DNA from: Blastocystis sp. Blastoise
Taxonomy: Eukaryota > Sar > Bigyra > Opalinata > Blastocystidae
Length of the DNA: 64,000 nucleotides
Assembly (NCBI GenBank): GCA_039096225.1
Contig: JBBPEB010000017.1
Location: 140,001-204,000 of the forward strand
Reading direction: 5' to 3'
Notes under the pieces: generated by a model
The model's input: the letters and a program-made list of their open reading frames with translations, nothing else
Told to the model about the DNA's origin: nothing
The model's database searches: none
Position numbers and translations under genes: made by a program
Shown: positions 16,775 through 29,654 of the stretch, piece by piece
Layout: every line of letters starts with the position of its first letter
Numbering within the stretch: the first letter of the stretch is position 1

Positions 16775-18646
16775 ATGCCAAAATCGAAACAATCAGCTAA
16801 AAAAACAATTATTTCTCGAAAATATGCTAATATGTTGTGTTGTGCAATTATATTTGTGTGTATCTGCATTTGTGCATGGGTTCTTATATGCATTCTTCCT
16901 ATATATACAATATCCAACCGAACAGTTTTAATCAATTCGTATTTCTCTTAGTAATACATAAGAATATCTGTATTATATAGGTATAATTCAAAGATAAATG
17001 AATGGAAGACGATCAAAGACAATTTCTCGGATACTTCTTTTGCGTTGTCACACTTTGGACGCAGTACAAATTTGAAATCTATCAGTGATACTGAAGGTGA
17101 ATTGTGGCCAGTTCACGATACATGCAATAAAAATTACGATCCTCCAATTGGATGTCTTTCAGAAGAAGAAATTTTCTTTTCAGCTTCCATTAACTCAACG
17201 AATACAACCATCTTCTTTGAAATCATCGTAGGAAACAATCTAAACACTATAAAGTATTCTATAGATGAATATCAAAGGGTGGAATTGAATGATTCTCAAA
17301 TTGGTTGCTTATCGTCAAAGTATTTTATATTTTAGTTTTTTACTTATTTCACTCTATTTGTTGAATAATCTATATATAGTGTTAGTTGTTCTGAAATCTG
17401 CTCCTTTTATGGAGGTCATTACTTTGAGAATTCAACGTGTATCATCAATGGATATATCGATTCTCTATGTTTAAAAATATCAAATGATATTCAAGGAAAT
17501 TATAGATTAGATACATCACATTATACTGGTGTAGGTTGTTATCCGACAGAAACTGGAAGTAATTTACCATTTCATGTTCTTCCTATTAAACAAGATATTA
17601 TAAACATTAGTGTATGCTTTATATTATTATTTCTTCATGTTTCATATTTCTTTTAATACTATTTTATATTTTTGTAATGTTTGTATTTATAATATGTATG
17701 TATATAATATATATATATATATAATATATATAGATACGTCATTATTTAGATCCATATATATCTGCGAATTATTATACAAATTATTGTTCTTCTATTCGAA
17801 CTGATGATACAAAGTATTATATATATATATATATTATTCTATCTATTATTATATATATAATACATATGAATAAAATAATTAAATTAATACTAATTCATAT
17901 TCTATAAATATATAGTTGTTTTGGAGAAATCGTTGGATCTACACAGTATACTGACCAAGGACGCGTCATCTTCCCTACAGCTACAATCTTCTTAGTACTT
18001 GTATATATATACATTTAATTCTATTTCTATTACAAATCTATATTATATATTCTATATATATATTTGACAAAAGTGTAATTTTATTTATTTACTGTACTAT
18101 ATATATAGTTTATAATATTAGGGATGTATGTATATTCAAAAGATAATCCAGATTTAAAATCTATACCTTCTCCTCCTTCTCACAGAGATTCCCGCGGTTC
18201 TTCTGATATTCGTACTGCTAATATAGAATTAGGAACAGTATCAAATCAACAACGTATATATTTTTATTCTGAATTTTATTATTATGCACATGTTTCTTAA
18301 TATATATTGTTTTCAATATATATATATATATTTTCAATATTTTTTATATAATTTTATATTTCCAATATATATATATATATATTTATATATTTTCTATATA
18401 TTTTCTATATTTTTTCTATATTTTTTCTATATTTTTTCTATATATTTTCTTAATATTTTCTTATCCTTTTATATATAAATATTATTATATATTTAACCTG
18501 CCATAACAACTATATCTATTCCCCTATATATATATATAGATACTAAAACAAATACAAGTCATAAAAATGCTTTAAATAACCGTGAAAAACAAACATATAT
18601 TGATACATTATCTCCATTATCTCCTGTTTCTCCTATATCCCCGTGA
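16775..18646 (+). CDS. Two-pass membrane protein with Cys-containing ectodomain, paralogue 2
   Basis: I do not recognise the family. Seven exons join in phase: 16775-16938, 16981-17319, 17380-17611, 17734-17813, 17915-18000, 18122-18253 and 18540-18646. They give 379 residues plus TGA. The basic N-terminus (MPKSKQSAKK) is followed by a hydrophobic helix, a Cys-containing ectodomain (WPVHDTC, DPPIGC, CSFYGG, GCYPTETG, YCSSIR) with several N-x-S/T sites, a second helix (VIFPTATIFLVLGMYVY), and a Ser/Pro-rich tail ending in SPLSPVSPISP. The topology suggests both ends are cytoplasmic. It follows its damaged tandem copy and precedes the ABCG-like gene, so the three may be a surface-protein cluster. 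Exon 4 is almost identical in DNA to exon 4 of paralogue 1 although the flanking exons are diverged. The intron 16939-16980 is absent from paralogue 1. Confidence 0.75.
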
Positions 18647-20029
18647 TTATTATTCAATATATCACGATAATTTTTTTTATACATTTATATATATGCTTTT
18701 GTTTTTTGTATACTATTATTATGAGAAACATATATATACGAAAGTCCCTAGTTATTTTTTTTAAATGTGTATTTATGTTTTTCTGTATTCTATATATTAT
18801 TATTATTATCTATCATTTATGTAGATCTTTTTTGTTTTCTGTATTCATTTTTTAAATAATTATTTATCAGCCATATTCAATAATATGTATCCATATTTTT
18901 GTAAGTAGCTTTGTTCTTTTTTATAATTCATGAATATAGTATTGAACTATATAATAATATATCTTATAGTTAAAATAGTTTTCTTTTAAAAACAAACCTT
19001 CTATATAACCAAAATATAATAAATATATATCTAAAAAATACAACTCTGAAGAATAGGTTTTTTCTATTAAATATTTATAAAAAAGTATTATCATTAAAGG
19101 ACAACTTATTTTATATTACTCATCTTTTACTCACTAAACAAATATAAATCAAATTTATAATAACTATAAATAACATTTCAATTGTGTGTTCATATGATAT
19201 TCAAACATAATATCCGTCATAAGTACACTGAAATAATGGACCAGAACTACTAGATCATGAAGCAATAACTAATTAGCTATTAGACTGCCTGTATAAAGTA
19301 TGTAAATAAAAAACAAGCTTATTAACGCAAACTTCGTTACGATTCACATGATTAAGCATAGAAAAATAACTTTAAAAACATCAAACTATATATTTAGTAA
19401 TCTAGAAAACACTATTTAGATTCCATATAACCACACATTCCATAGTGTTTTCATTTAATAAGAACAGAGACCTTCAGAACATCAATTCGCTTGCTTTATA
19501 TCATACTATTCTTGTTACCTATATCAAAATGAATCAAACAATCATGAATAAACAATAAAAATCTTGAAAATATATTTTCATGGGAATATGATTGATCAAC
19601 AGTCATTTTCACATTATTCGACATTGTTTTTATTCAGTTCTCAAGAATCTTTCAACAAAAACAAAAGAATTCTAAGTTTTGGCGGGATTCAAATATAAAT
19701 TCATAGCCATTCATTCTATATTTGTTAGGAGTTGTCATTTGATGTTTTTCTGACAATGAGCCAATCATTCTCATAATAAAACACAATCACATTTATTAAA
19801 GTTTCTCCACTGGATGTTAAAAAAAATATTTTTAAAAAGAAAAATGACACTTAATGTATTCAGATTTGTGGGATTTGACTTTTTGTTCTGAGATTTTTTC
19901 TCTATTTCTCTAGGGATTTTTATTTGCTTTTTTGATCAATTCGTAAAGTCTCTTGCATCGATTGTAAGAGTTTATTTGTTATTGTTTTAATACAACATAT
20001 TATACTCAAATCAATCTCTCTTGAAATAC
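18647..20029. other. Intergenic region upstream of the ABCG-like gene
   Basis: About 1.4 kb without supported exons. It contains the reverse-strand copy of the 12-mer upstream motif at 19575-19586, about 445 bp before the ATG at 20030. Confidence 0.6.
19575..19586 (-). promoter_or_regulatory. TTCCCATGAAAA upstream motif, copy 2 (reverse orientation)
   Basis: Plus-strand text TTTTCATGGGAA, the exact reverse complement of the 12-mer at 3633 and 29980. Confidence 0.3.
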
Positions 20030-22243
20030 ATGGTTATCAAGTTATTTATTTATTTTTTCTTTTTTGCATTCATTGATGCTTCTATTTGTGGTCGTAAATT
20101 CTGTCGGGACTGTGTCAAAGCATCCGATTACGTAGATGGATGGAATGGATCATTCACTGATCTACCAGCATTAAACTGTTCTTACTATCTTGGAAATGAC
20201 TGGAAAACAGTTCCTGCGAAGTCTATTGATGATTATGGGAACTATATCTCACCTTCTACATTTGACATGTATTTTTCTACTTCAAATAATATATATTAAT
20301 ACTTTGTTTTGTATTGTAGATACAAAGAATATAATGAATGGTATTTGGAATATGGAACGAAAGCTTCAAGTGAATGTATTGAAGCAACAAAGAAATTATA
20401 TTGTATGAATCAATATCCTCCTTGCGAATCTTCTAAAAATTATGCTCTCTATCCCTGTAACGATACGTGCATAGAATATCATGAAATCTGCAAAGATTCT
20501 TCTTCTCCTGCATGTCCAATTGATCAATTGATTCATTCTAAAATAATTAATAATAATAATAATCAATATAACAATGACGCACAAGCTTCTTGCTACTATT
20601 CCAACTATACAATTGAACCTGCAAAATGCCTTTTTAATCCTTTTACTTGTCAAAATGGCGGGAAATATCATCCTGAATGTACAAGAGTATGCTTATATTT
20701 TATAATAATTATTTTTTATTTATTTATTATTAAGTGAATCTATATGTAATGTTTATTGTATAGTTATATATATATTTATATTATTTTTATTAATATATTT
20801 ATATATTTTTATTATTTAATATATATAGTTGAGTATTTTTATTATTTAATTTATATATATGGTTATATATATATTTTTTGCTTTATATATATATATAGTG
20901 TGTTTGCCCTAGTAATCGAGGAGGTTTATTTTGTGACGAATGCAAATCAAATGAACAGTGTAATTCTAAAACACGTATTTTTATATTTATTTATATATTT
21001 ATTTATATATTTATATATTTTTTTTTGATTATTTTTTATATATTTATTTATATATTTATATGTTTATTTATATATAATTATTAAAAATAATAGCGTTCAG
21101 TATTAATATATATAAATATTATTATATATATATATATAGAAATGGATACTACTGAACAGACACAAGTATATATATATATATATATATATATAATCTATAT
21201 ATAGGTCTGTTATACTCAACCTTATTTCGTCCATCCAGATATTCATGAGCTCACGTGCTATGCGACACAATTAGGATTAGTATATAATCTTTTTGGAGAA
21301 ACAACTATTCGAGTAAAACATTATAATCAAACAATCTCTCTCGATTTATATATATCCTTATTTATATATATTTATTTATACATTTAATGTATAATCATTA
21401 TTTATTATTAACAGTAATAATCAATTTATTATATGTGTTCCATAATCCCTCACTCGTCACATGCAGGACAAGGATCTCCACTCATTCTTAGTTGCGATTA
21501 TAAAAATTGTCAAGTATTTATATATAAATAATATAATATATAATATATATAGTATATAATATATAATATAATATAACTAATATAATATATAATATTTATA
21601 GTATATAATATATAATAAAATAATATATATATTATATATATATATATATAGACACTTAGTTCTCTTCAATGTTCTCAATATATATCTGATGGTACCACGT
21701 GCAAGAAGTGTTCTGAAGGATTATGTCACGTGTATAATGATACTTATTGGGGGATTGAATCTAAAGGCCCCATATTCAGTTTATTTAGAAATATAAATAG
21801 TACTTCAATATTTGGATGTTTTGATAATGAACAATGTATTTGGATGCAAGTATATTATATATATATATATATAATATTTGTTTTTCTTTTTTTGTTTATT
21901 CTTTATATATATATATATATATATATAGAAGGATTTATTTAGTCAAGACATGGTATGTTCTACCGGCACGTGCGTTGTAACAGAAAATGATAACGGAAAA
22001 CCTGTATATATTCATTATTTATATATACTTCTGTTTATCATTCCAATTATTATCTTCGCTTTTGTTATTTATTTCACAAAACCCGCCAATAAACCCGCGC
22101 CAAAACCTATCAATGGAATGGTCTTTAAAAGGTATATATATATGTTGGTTTATAATACTATTAATAATATATATATATGTTTTCTTGTATTATATGTATA
22201 TGTTGGTTTATAATACTGTTAATATAATATATATGTTTTCTTG

Positions 22244-22304
<61 letters not shown>

Positions 22305-22659
22305 TATAATACTATTAATAATATATATATATATATATAGACCAGTAGTAGCTGATTATAAGGGAATGCCACGTATAAATGAAGAATTGGGTGAAGATAC
22401 TATAGCTATTCCTAAAGAAGAATATTCAACACTTGTTGTATATATATATATATAATAGAAATATTCATTAATATATATATTAATATATACATTAATAAAT
22501 ATTTATAGAGAAATATTAATTATTATATATATATAGGAGATATATTGGTCAGATATTGATTTATATGTAGAGAATAATATTATATTCAGTTGTAATGCGG
22601 GCACAATGTCAAATCAGGGAATTAATGCAATTCTAGGGCCAAAACGTATTATATTCATG

Positions 22660-22695
<36 letters not shown>

Positions 22696-23179
22696 CTTAT
22701 TATTATTATATATAGAGGAAACATTGACATTATTCTTAAGATGTTTATCAGGTCAATATGTATTTAATTCCCGCGGTTATGTGGAGAAAGGATTCCGTTA
22801 TAGTGGTAATATGAGAGCACGTGCTAACGGTAAGGTATATATCGCTAGTGAATTAGTAACGTCAAAAACAGTCAATCAACTTGTTGCTTTTATTGGAAAA
22901 GATTGTGAATTATGTATGGCAATGACCGTTAAAGAAATATTGGAATACAATCTCATGCAGACCAATCTTCCTAAAGATAATAAGAAGGATACAGAGGATC
23001 GTATATATGGTTATTTAAAAGAATTAGGATTAGAAGAATATAAGAATTATGTTATTCAAGATGTACCTTATCAACAACGTGTTATATTAAGGTATTTATA
23101 TATATATATATTATATATTATATATTATATATTATTATTATTATATATTTATATATATTATTCTTAACTATAATCTCAA

Positions 23180-23217
<38 letters not shown>

Positions 23218-23596
23218 TGGATTAGAAGTTATGTTAAATAAGCACGTGATTCTTATTGATGACGCACTCACATCTTTCTCTCCAGATTGTTTTTCATTTA
23301 TTATGAATTATCTATACAAGTTAACAATGAATGGAATAATCGTGGGAATTACATTTAATACTCTTCCTGCTTGTAGTCTCTCTTGCTGTCCTAATGTATA
23401 TACTAATAATAATAATAATAATAATATATAATAATATATAATAATATTTAATACTAATATAAACAATATCTCTAGTATTTGTGTCTCAGTAGTGTTTCGG
23501 GCCCTGTTTGTTGGGGTACATATTCTTTCCTTCATACCCTATTATATAAATTAAAATATATTCAAAAAGATGATGATAGTATTGACAAAATATTCT

Positions 23597-23678
<82 letters not shown>

Positions 23679-25968
23679 TGAATCGTTTGGATGATATTCA
23701 ATTAGATTATATATTTATGAACTTTAAACAAACAGTCAAGTATTTATATTACTATATATATTTATATAACATAATATATATACCATAATAGATATAACTA
23801 TATATATAACTATATATATATAGTTATCATACAACAATAAATGCACTTCGTATTATGGATACGGATCACGTGCCATTGTACAATTATACATCTGAAGATT
23901 CGATCACCGCACCCTTCTTAGAAGATACAGATAATCACGGGGATAACAGTAGTTTACAACATTTATTCCAAACTCATCGTATTCCAAGTTTATCTTATTT
24001 ATTATCTCCACAAGTAGATTTATATATAAATACTATTAAGAAAAGTAGTTGGTCTTGTTTCTCAAGTATATTTATACGTATAACGAAAGTTATGATTCGA
24101 GAACGAAAATATCTACTTTATCATGTATATATTATTGTTATTATATTTTATTATTATGTTTATTATTATTATGTGTATTATTGTATTTATTATTATTATG
24201 TTTATTATTATTGTTTATTATTATGTTTATTATTATTATGTTTATTATTATGATTATGATTATTATGTTTATTATTATTATACTCTTTAACCCTATATAT
24301 ATAGACTTTGTTGGGTTTATGTAGTGGTATATTATTTGGTCTTCTCTTTTTCCATCTTCAAAATAATCGTAATGGAATTGACTCTAGAAGTAATCTATTC
24401 TATCTTATGGTATATATATATATATATATCTATATATATATCTTGTCTAGATTTAAAATATTATATATATATCTTCTAATTTTTTTTCATAATTATCTAT
24501 TATATATATAGACAATATTTGTATATTCCACTGGCTTTTCTTCTTCTTCTTGGTTTACAAGTGATATAAGTAGTTATGAACGTGAACATTGGTCTAATCA
24601 ATATTCTACTACTATATATAATCTAGCTTATACTCTTTGTGATTTTATAGCTCTTCGAATGATCCCTAGTCTTGTTTTTGTATATATATAACATAATAAT
24701 AATAATATATATGTATATTATTATAATTTTATTTCTCTATTTTATAATATATATACATATCAAATAATAATCATATATTATAATGATTATTTTTTATATT
24801 TATTATATAGATTATACCTGTGGTATTATTCGCGGGATTATGTCCAGATCCAGTGCTAATGGTCAGTATTCCCAGTGTTTTATTAATGTTCCTTATTCTC
24901 TGCTTATCAAGTACTCTTGCTTCTATCATATACTCTACTATATGTAAATATTTATATATTTCTTCTTTTAATAGATTCTATTATTTATTTATTTATTTAT
25001 TATAATATATATATAAATTATTATTATTAATATACATAGATCTATATACACATTACGATCCTAAAATAGATCCTCGTACTCAGTACAATTATTATATGGA
25101 AACAGTACTCACATTTTTTAATATGCTTCTTTTCTCTAATTATAATAGTTCAACTATTTTTAGAGTATATATATTTTTATTTTTAATTATTATATTATAT
25201 TTAGTTTATATACATATATTTTTAATTATTATATTATATTTAGTTTATATATATTTATTTATTTAATTAATATATTATATTTAGTTTATATATACAGATA
25301 AACTCTCTCTATATATATATAGACAGTTCTTACATTTATTGCACCCCCTCTTTTAACATACAGATCCCTCATGATTACAGAATTATCCAATCAAATGTTT
25401 TATGTACATATTATAGGGAACGAAGGAGCATCTGCATTGATTTCAGGAGAAATGATTTTATCAGAAGTATACATATATATATAAACTTATATATATAAAA
25501 TAAATATATATAAACTTATATATATAAACTTATATATATAAACATATATATATAAACATATATATAATTTATCATGATTACATCAATTTATATCCTATTT
25601 CATTCTATACTAGTCTTTATATATATTTTAAATCAAAATATCTTATTCCCGTGCTTATTTAGACTCAGATAGGATTACCTAATGAAATAGCTTGGTATAT
25701 ATTAGATATAAGTATATGGATACTATTCTTTTGTTTTATTCGCGAACGATTACTTTCTGCTATTCATATTCATAATATTTGGAAAGATAGAAGAATGTGT
25801 TGTTGTGTGCCTCATATTGAAAATAAAGATATTTATGAAGAAAAAATAATTGATAGAAATAGTGATATTTTATCGATTGGTGAAAGTGATATTGAACGCG
25901 TCGAAGATGATTCTGTTCCTATTAGTAGCAGCGTCATCAATGAAACTCATCGATTAGGATCTCTTTAA
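20030..25968 (+). CDS. ABCG-type membrane protein with Frizzled-CRD-like and EGF-like ectodomains and a degenerate ATPase domain
   Basis: About 20 exons join in frame. The start is the ATG at 20030, followed by a signal peptide (MVIKLFIYFFFFAFIDAS). Domains in order: a Cys-rich region resembling a Frizzled CRD (about 20087-20540: CIEATKKLYC, YPPC, YPCNDTCIEYHEIC); an EGF-like unit (CQNGG, CVCPSNRGGLFCDEC, about 20655-20950); more Cys-rich ectodomain to 22000; one transmembrane helix; a nucleotide-binding domain (about 22540-23870); then an ABC2-type six-helix membrane domain (about 24000-25740) and an acidic tail. The order fits the ADP1-like ABCG half-transporters. In the ATPase domain Walker A, Q-loop, signature, Walker B Glu, D-loop and H-loop are all changed although the frame is intact, so transport by ATP hydrolysis is unlikely. 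A receptor or scaffold role is inferred. One intron (21352-21453) looks U12-type AT-AC. CACGTG occurs seven times in its exons. Confidence 0.85.
21352..21453 (+). other. Candidate U12-type AT-AC intron in the ABCG-like gene
   Basis: The intron begins ATATCCTTATT and ends CCCTCAC. TTCCATAAT, one mismatch from the U12 branch consensus, lies 8-9 nt before the end. The exon before ends in Leu-Tyr in phase 0 and the next starts Ser-Ser-His-Ala-Gly-Gln. The GT donors I tried in this exon give the wrong phase with the only usable AG. The 3' part is less standard than in the PPR gene. Confidence 0.55.
22246..22301. repeat. (TA)n run in an intron of the ABCG-like gene
   Basis: Near-pure TA dinucleotide run between the transmembrane-helix exon and the exon beginning PVVADYKG. 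Confidence 0.85.
23603..23676. repeat. (TA)n run forming nearly a whole intron
   Basis: About 36 TA units from just after the exon end to the AG before MNRLDDIQ. It carries no stop codon in any frame, so readthrough would add alternating Ile-Tyr. Confidence 0.85.
25165..25300. repeat. Three direct repeats of about 45 bp in an ABCG-gene intron
   Basis: Units share the core tttaattattatattatatttagtttatata, three times in a row, between the exons ending NSSTIFR and beginning TVLTFIAPP. Confidence 0.8.
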
Positions 25969-27072
25969 TATATATATATAGTTATAATAAATATACCTTT
26001 TATATTATTATATATTCTTATTCTATTGTATATTCTTTATTAATGTATATTTAAATATAACTCTATTTTTTTGTTCACTGTTTATTTTATTCATATATTT
26101 GAATAATTCATTATTTTTTTATACTATATTTTTATTATAATCTATTTTATTATCGTATATAATATATTTTTCTTCTCATTGTTCTTTGTTATACATTTAT
26201 ATATATATACATTCATATTGGGATTTCATATAAATTGTTTTGTTTTATAGTAGTATTTGTTTTGTTATGTATATATATATGAATTTTCTTATTATTTTTG
26301 GTTTCATTCAAAATAATACTATGTTTCTTATGTAATAAATACTTATCTTAATTCATATAAAAAACAATTATCGTAATCCATTCACTATAAACAACCACTC
26401 ACAAATTATATATAGAATAACTAATTATATTGGTCATAACATACTTTTTTAAAACTATAATTGAATAATTATGCATTAATAATCAATATATTCAAAGAAT
26501 ATGGTAACTCTTGTCTCAATACAACTAAAATATAATTTTATACAAACTTGATATCTTTCATTATGTAAAAATAAATAAAAATTTCAAAAACAACAAAAAT
26601 TCACTATAAAAATTGTTTAACTACAAACACAAAAATAAAAAGAACCTAATTATATATCACTTTTCCATAAAATATAGTTAATATATATATAATTATTCTA
26701 GTTTGTTTTCAGACAAATTATTTATTTGTTCGAACAAATAAATTCTAATTTAGCTATTCTAAAGTCATTCTCTGTATGATTTAATTTATTCCAGTTCAAA
26801 TACAATAATTATCTAAGATTGTAATTCGTGTGTAAAAAAATAGCTAGTGTTTTAGAATAAAACGAATATATTACTAAATACTACTTTGCTTATAAGAAAA
26901 ATGATTGGATAAGAGCCTCGATTTTGCCAATCATATATTCAAAAATTGAAATAGCGATTCCTTTGTTTATTCTATATTATTATATAACAATTCTAGTAAA
27001 AAAATTGGGTAAAAATTTTCCTTTATATATTTTTTTCAAATTCATTTTGTTTTTTTTTAAATAAAAATTGAA
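25969..27072. other. Intergenic region between the ABCG-like and BTB-TLDc genes
   Basis: About 1.1 kb, AT-rich, no supported coding exon or RNA gene seen. Confidence 0.65.
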
Positions 27073-29192
27073 ATGTTTTTGAACTTTTTAGCACCAAAGC
27101 CAGTGAATCAATACCCTTTGTTTGCTGCTAATTATGCTGTTTTCTTTGGAGATGATGAGAAATTATGTTCTAGTATTTCTGTGGAAAGACTAACAAATTG
27201 TTGGAAGGATAGTCTTTTCTATAAGAATTGGTTAGAGAGAGTTGATACTAATAATAATAAAGTATATGTTGGAAAGAATGATCGAAATCTAAATTTGATT
27301 TTTGATCATATGAATGGAAGAACAATTTGTATTGAAGGAAAATCAAAGCAAGAACTTGAAGAATTGAAAGAAGACTTTGAATCTTTTAGTGTAACAGTTC
27401 CTGAAAAATTATTGAAGACCTTGAATGCTTTTTCTGTTGAAAATGATGATTCTAAAAGTGATGTAGATGGCACAAAGATTATGAAGAATGAAAGTATGGA
27501 TATGAATGAAATTATGGCTACATTACTAAAGAATTCTTCTCAAATGCTTAATAAAGTAAATACTATAGAGAATGAAATTCGTGAACTTCGAGAAGACCAG
27601 AATGAATTGAAGAAAGTTATTAAAGATCATGATGATTCTATTCATCTACTTAAAAATGGTTTAAGGTTAGTTGAAAATGGAAAAGATTTTGAAACGAATT
27701 ATATATCTCTTACTAAACAGGATATGAATCAATATAACAATATTCAAAATGGTATTAACCAAATAGCTGAAGATAATGGTATATTAAAATACGGTGTTAG
27801 TCAGATAAAAGAATATGTTGAAATGCTTTTATCTCGTAATATATTATATAATGGAAATAATAATAATAAATATAACGATAATATAAAAGATGCTTCTAAT
27901 AATAGAGACAAAGAAGAAATATTAAATCAAATTGAATCTAATAGTACTTCAGAATCATCTGTTTCAAATGAAAATAGTTATATAAGTAGTTCCAAACATT
28001 ATTTTGTTTCTAGAAATACAAATTTTATAGATAGTATTATTTTGAATGGAAATAATAATTATATAAATGCTCTTAATTTTTGGTTCGGAAAAGAAAAGAT
28101 ATGGAAATTAGTATTTAGGTATATATATATACATTATAATATAACTTTTTACATTATTATTAATATTATATATATATAGAGCAAGTGAACATGAATATAA
28201 AGCTAGTGAATTCCATAAATATTGTGATCATAAATGTCCTACTGTAACTATTATTAAACATATAGGTCATGATAATAAGATTAATATATTTGGAGGATAT
28301 ACTACTCAATATTGGGAATCTAGAACTGATGATTGTATATATATGTTATTATTATTTTTTTTATAATAATATATTTTATATACTTTTTTATAATAATATA
28401 TAAAATATATTATATACAATTTTTTAATAATATATGCAAATATATTATATACAATTTTTTAATAATATATAAAATATATTATATACAATTTTTTAATAAT
28501 ATATAAACAATTCACTTCTATAGATAATAAATATGATTGTGGATCTTTCATATTTACCTTAAATAATGAATATAATATTCTTCCTACTAAATATGATATA
28601 CTCGACCCTAATAATGCATTGCACTGTGATATAAATAATGGTCCTGATTTTAATGATATATGTATTTCTGATGATTGTCATAATAACAGTAATAGTTATA
28701 TTAATGGCAAAACTGTTACATATACTCATAGTATTATTCCTCAATTTCGTTCTTTATTTGTGAATACAGCTGGACCAAAACAAAAGAATTCTTTTATTGT
28801 TGATGACTATGAAGTATATGAATTAATCCCAGATTATGATTTATATTTACCACTTTCAATTCTTATTACTAAAGAAATGGGTATACAATTAAGTAAATGG
28901 TTTAACGTAAATAAGGAATGGAAATTATTATATAGGTAATGTTATATTATATTATTATTATATTATATTATAATATGCTTTATATAAAAATTACTATTAT
29001 TATATATAGATGTTCTGATGAGAATAGAAGTGTAAAGAAATGGCATGAGAAATGTGATGATAAAGAATCATTAGTGATTATTGAAGGAAAAGGAAAAAAT
29101 AGTCAATCGTATATATTCGGAGGATATACTAGTGTTGGTTGGGGAAAGAATCATAGTGATATGGAAAATTCACTTAGAAGTATATACTTTTA

Positions 29193-29254
<62 letters not shown>

Positions 29255-29654
29255 TTATTATTATTATTATTATTATTAATATATATATATATTCTTATTA
29301 ATATATATAGAAGGTACAGGCTATAGAATAGATTCAAAAGCCTTTTTATTTTCATTAACAAATCCTCATGGACATAATTATACTAAATTAAATATTAATC
29401 CTAAATTTCAAAATAATGCGTTAATTAGTAACAATCCAAAATTTGAGCTTGCATTCTGTAGTAGTATGTTTTTAACAACTGATATTGATAAAGATCAATT
29501 TGTAAATGGCAATATGGAGTTTTTAGATTCACAGAATCCAGTTTATTTTTCTCCTTATTCTGAACTAGGAAACAGTTTCTTTGTTAATACTAATACAACA
29601 GATAGAATGAATGAATTTGATTTAATTGATTTTGAAATATTCACCAGCAATTAA
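27073..29654 (+). CDS. BTB-like (K+ channel T1-like) protein with coiled coil and two TLDc domains
   Basis: Five exons join in phase: 27073-28118, 28180-28334, 28524-28935, 29010-29179 and 29311-29654. They give 708 residues plus TAA. The N-terminal part (about residues 15-115) has a BTB/T1-like pattern. A Glu/Lys/Asn-rich helical region of about 100 residues follows, likely a coiled coil, then a low-complexity Asn/Ser linker. Next come two TLDc domains in tandem (about 345-500 and 535-708). Each begins W-K-L-V/L-F/Y-R and has the F-H-K/E-x-C-D block, a GGYT motif and a paired-repeat core; the first also has CISDDC-H-N-N-S-N-S-Y. TLDc domains are linked to oxidative-stress resistance and V-ATPase regulation in animals and fungi; BTB plus TLDc combinations are common in amoeboid protists and early fungi. 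The exact role here is unknown. No lesion was seen. Confidence 0.85.
28370..28510. repeat. Four direct repeats of about 35 bp in a BTB-TLDc intron
   Basis: The unit ttttttaataatatataaaatatattatatacaa recurs four times with small changes between exons 2 and 3. Confidence 0.8.
29194..29249. repeat. (TA)n plus (ATT)n run filling an intron
   Basis: TA dinucleotides followed by ATT units make up most of the last intron of the BTB-TLDc gene. Confidence 0.85.
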
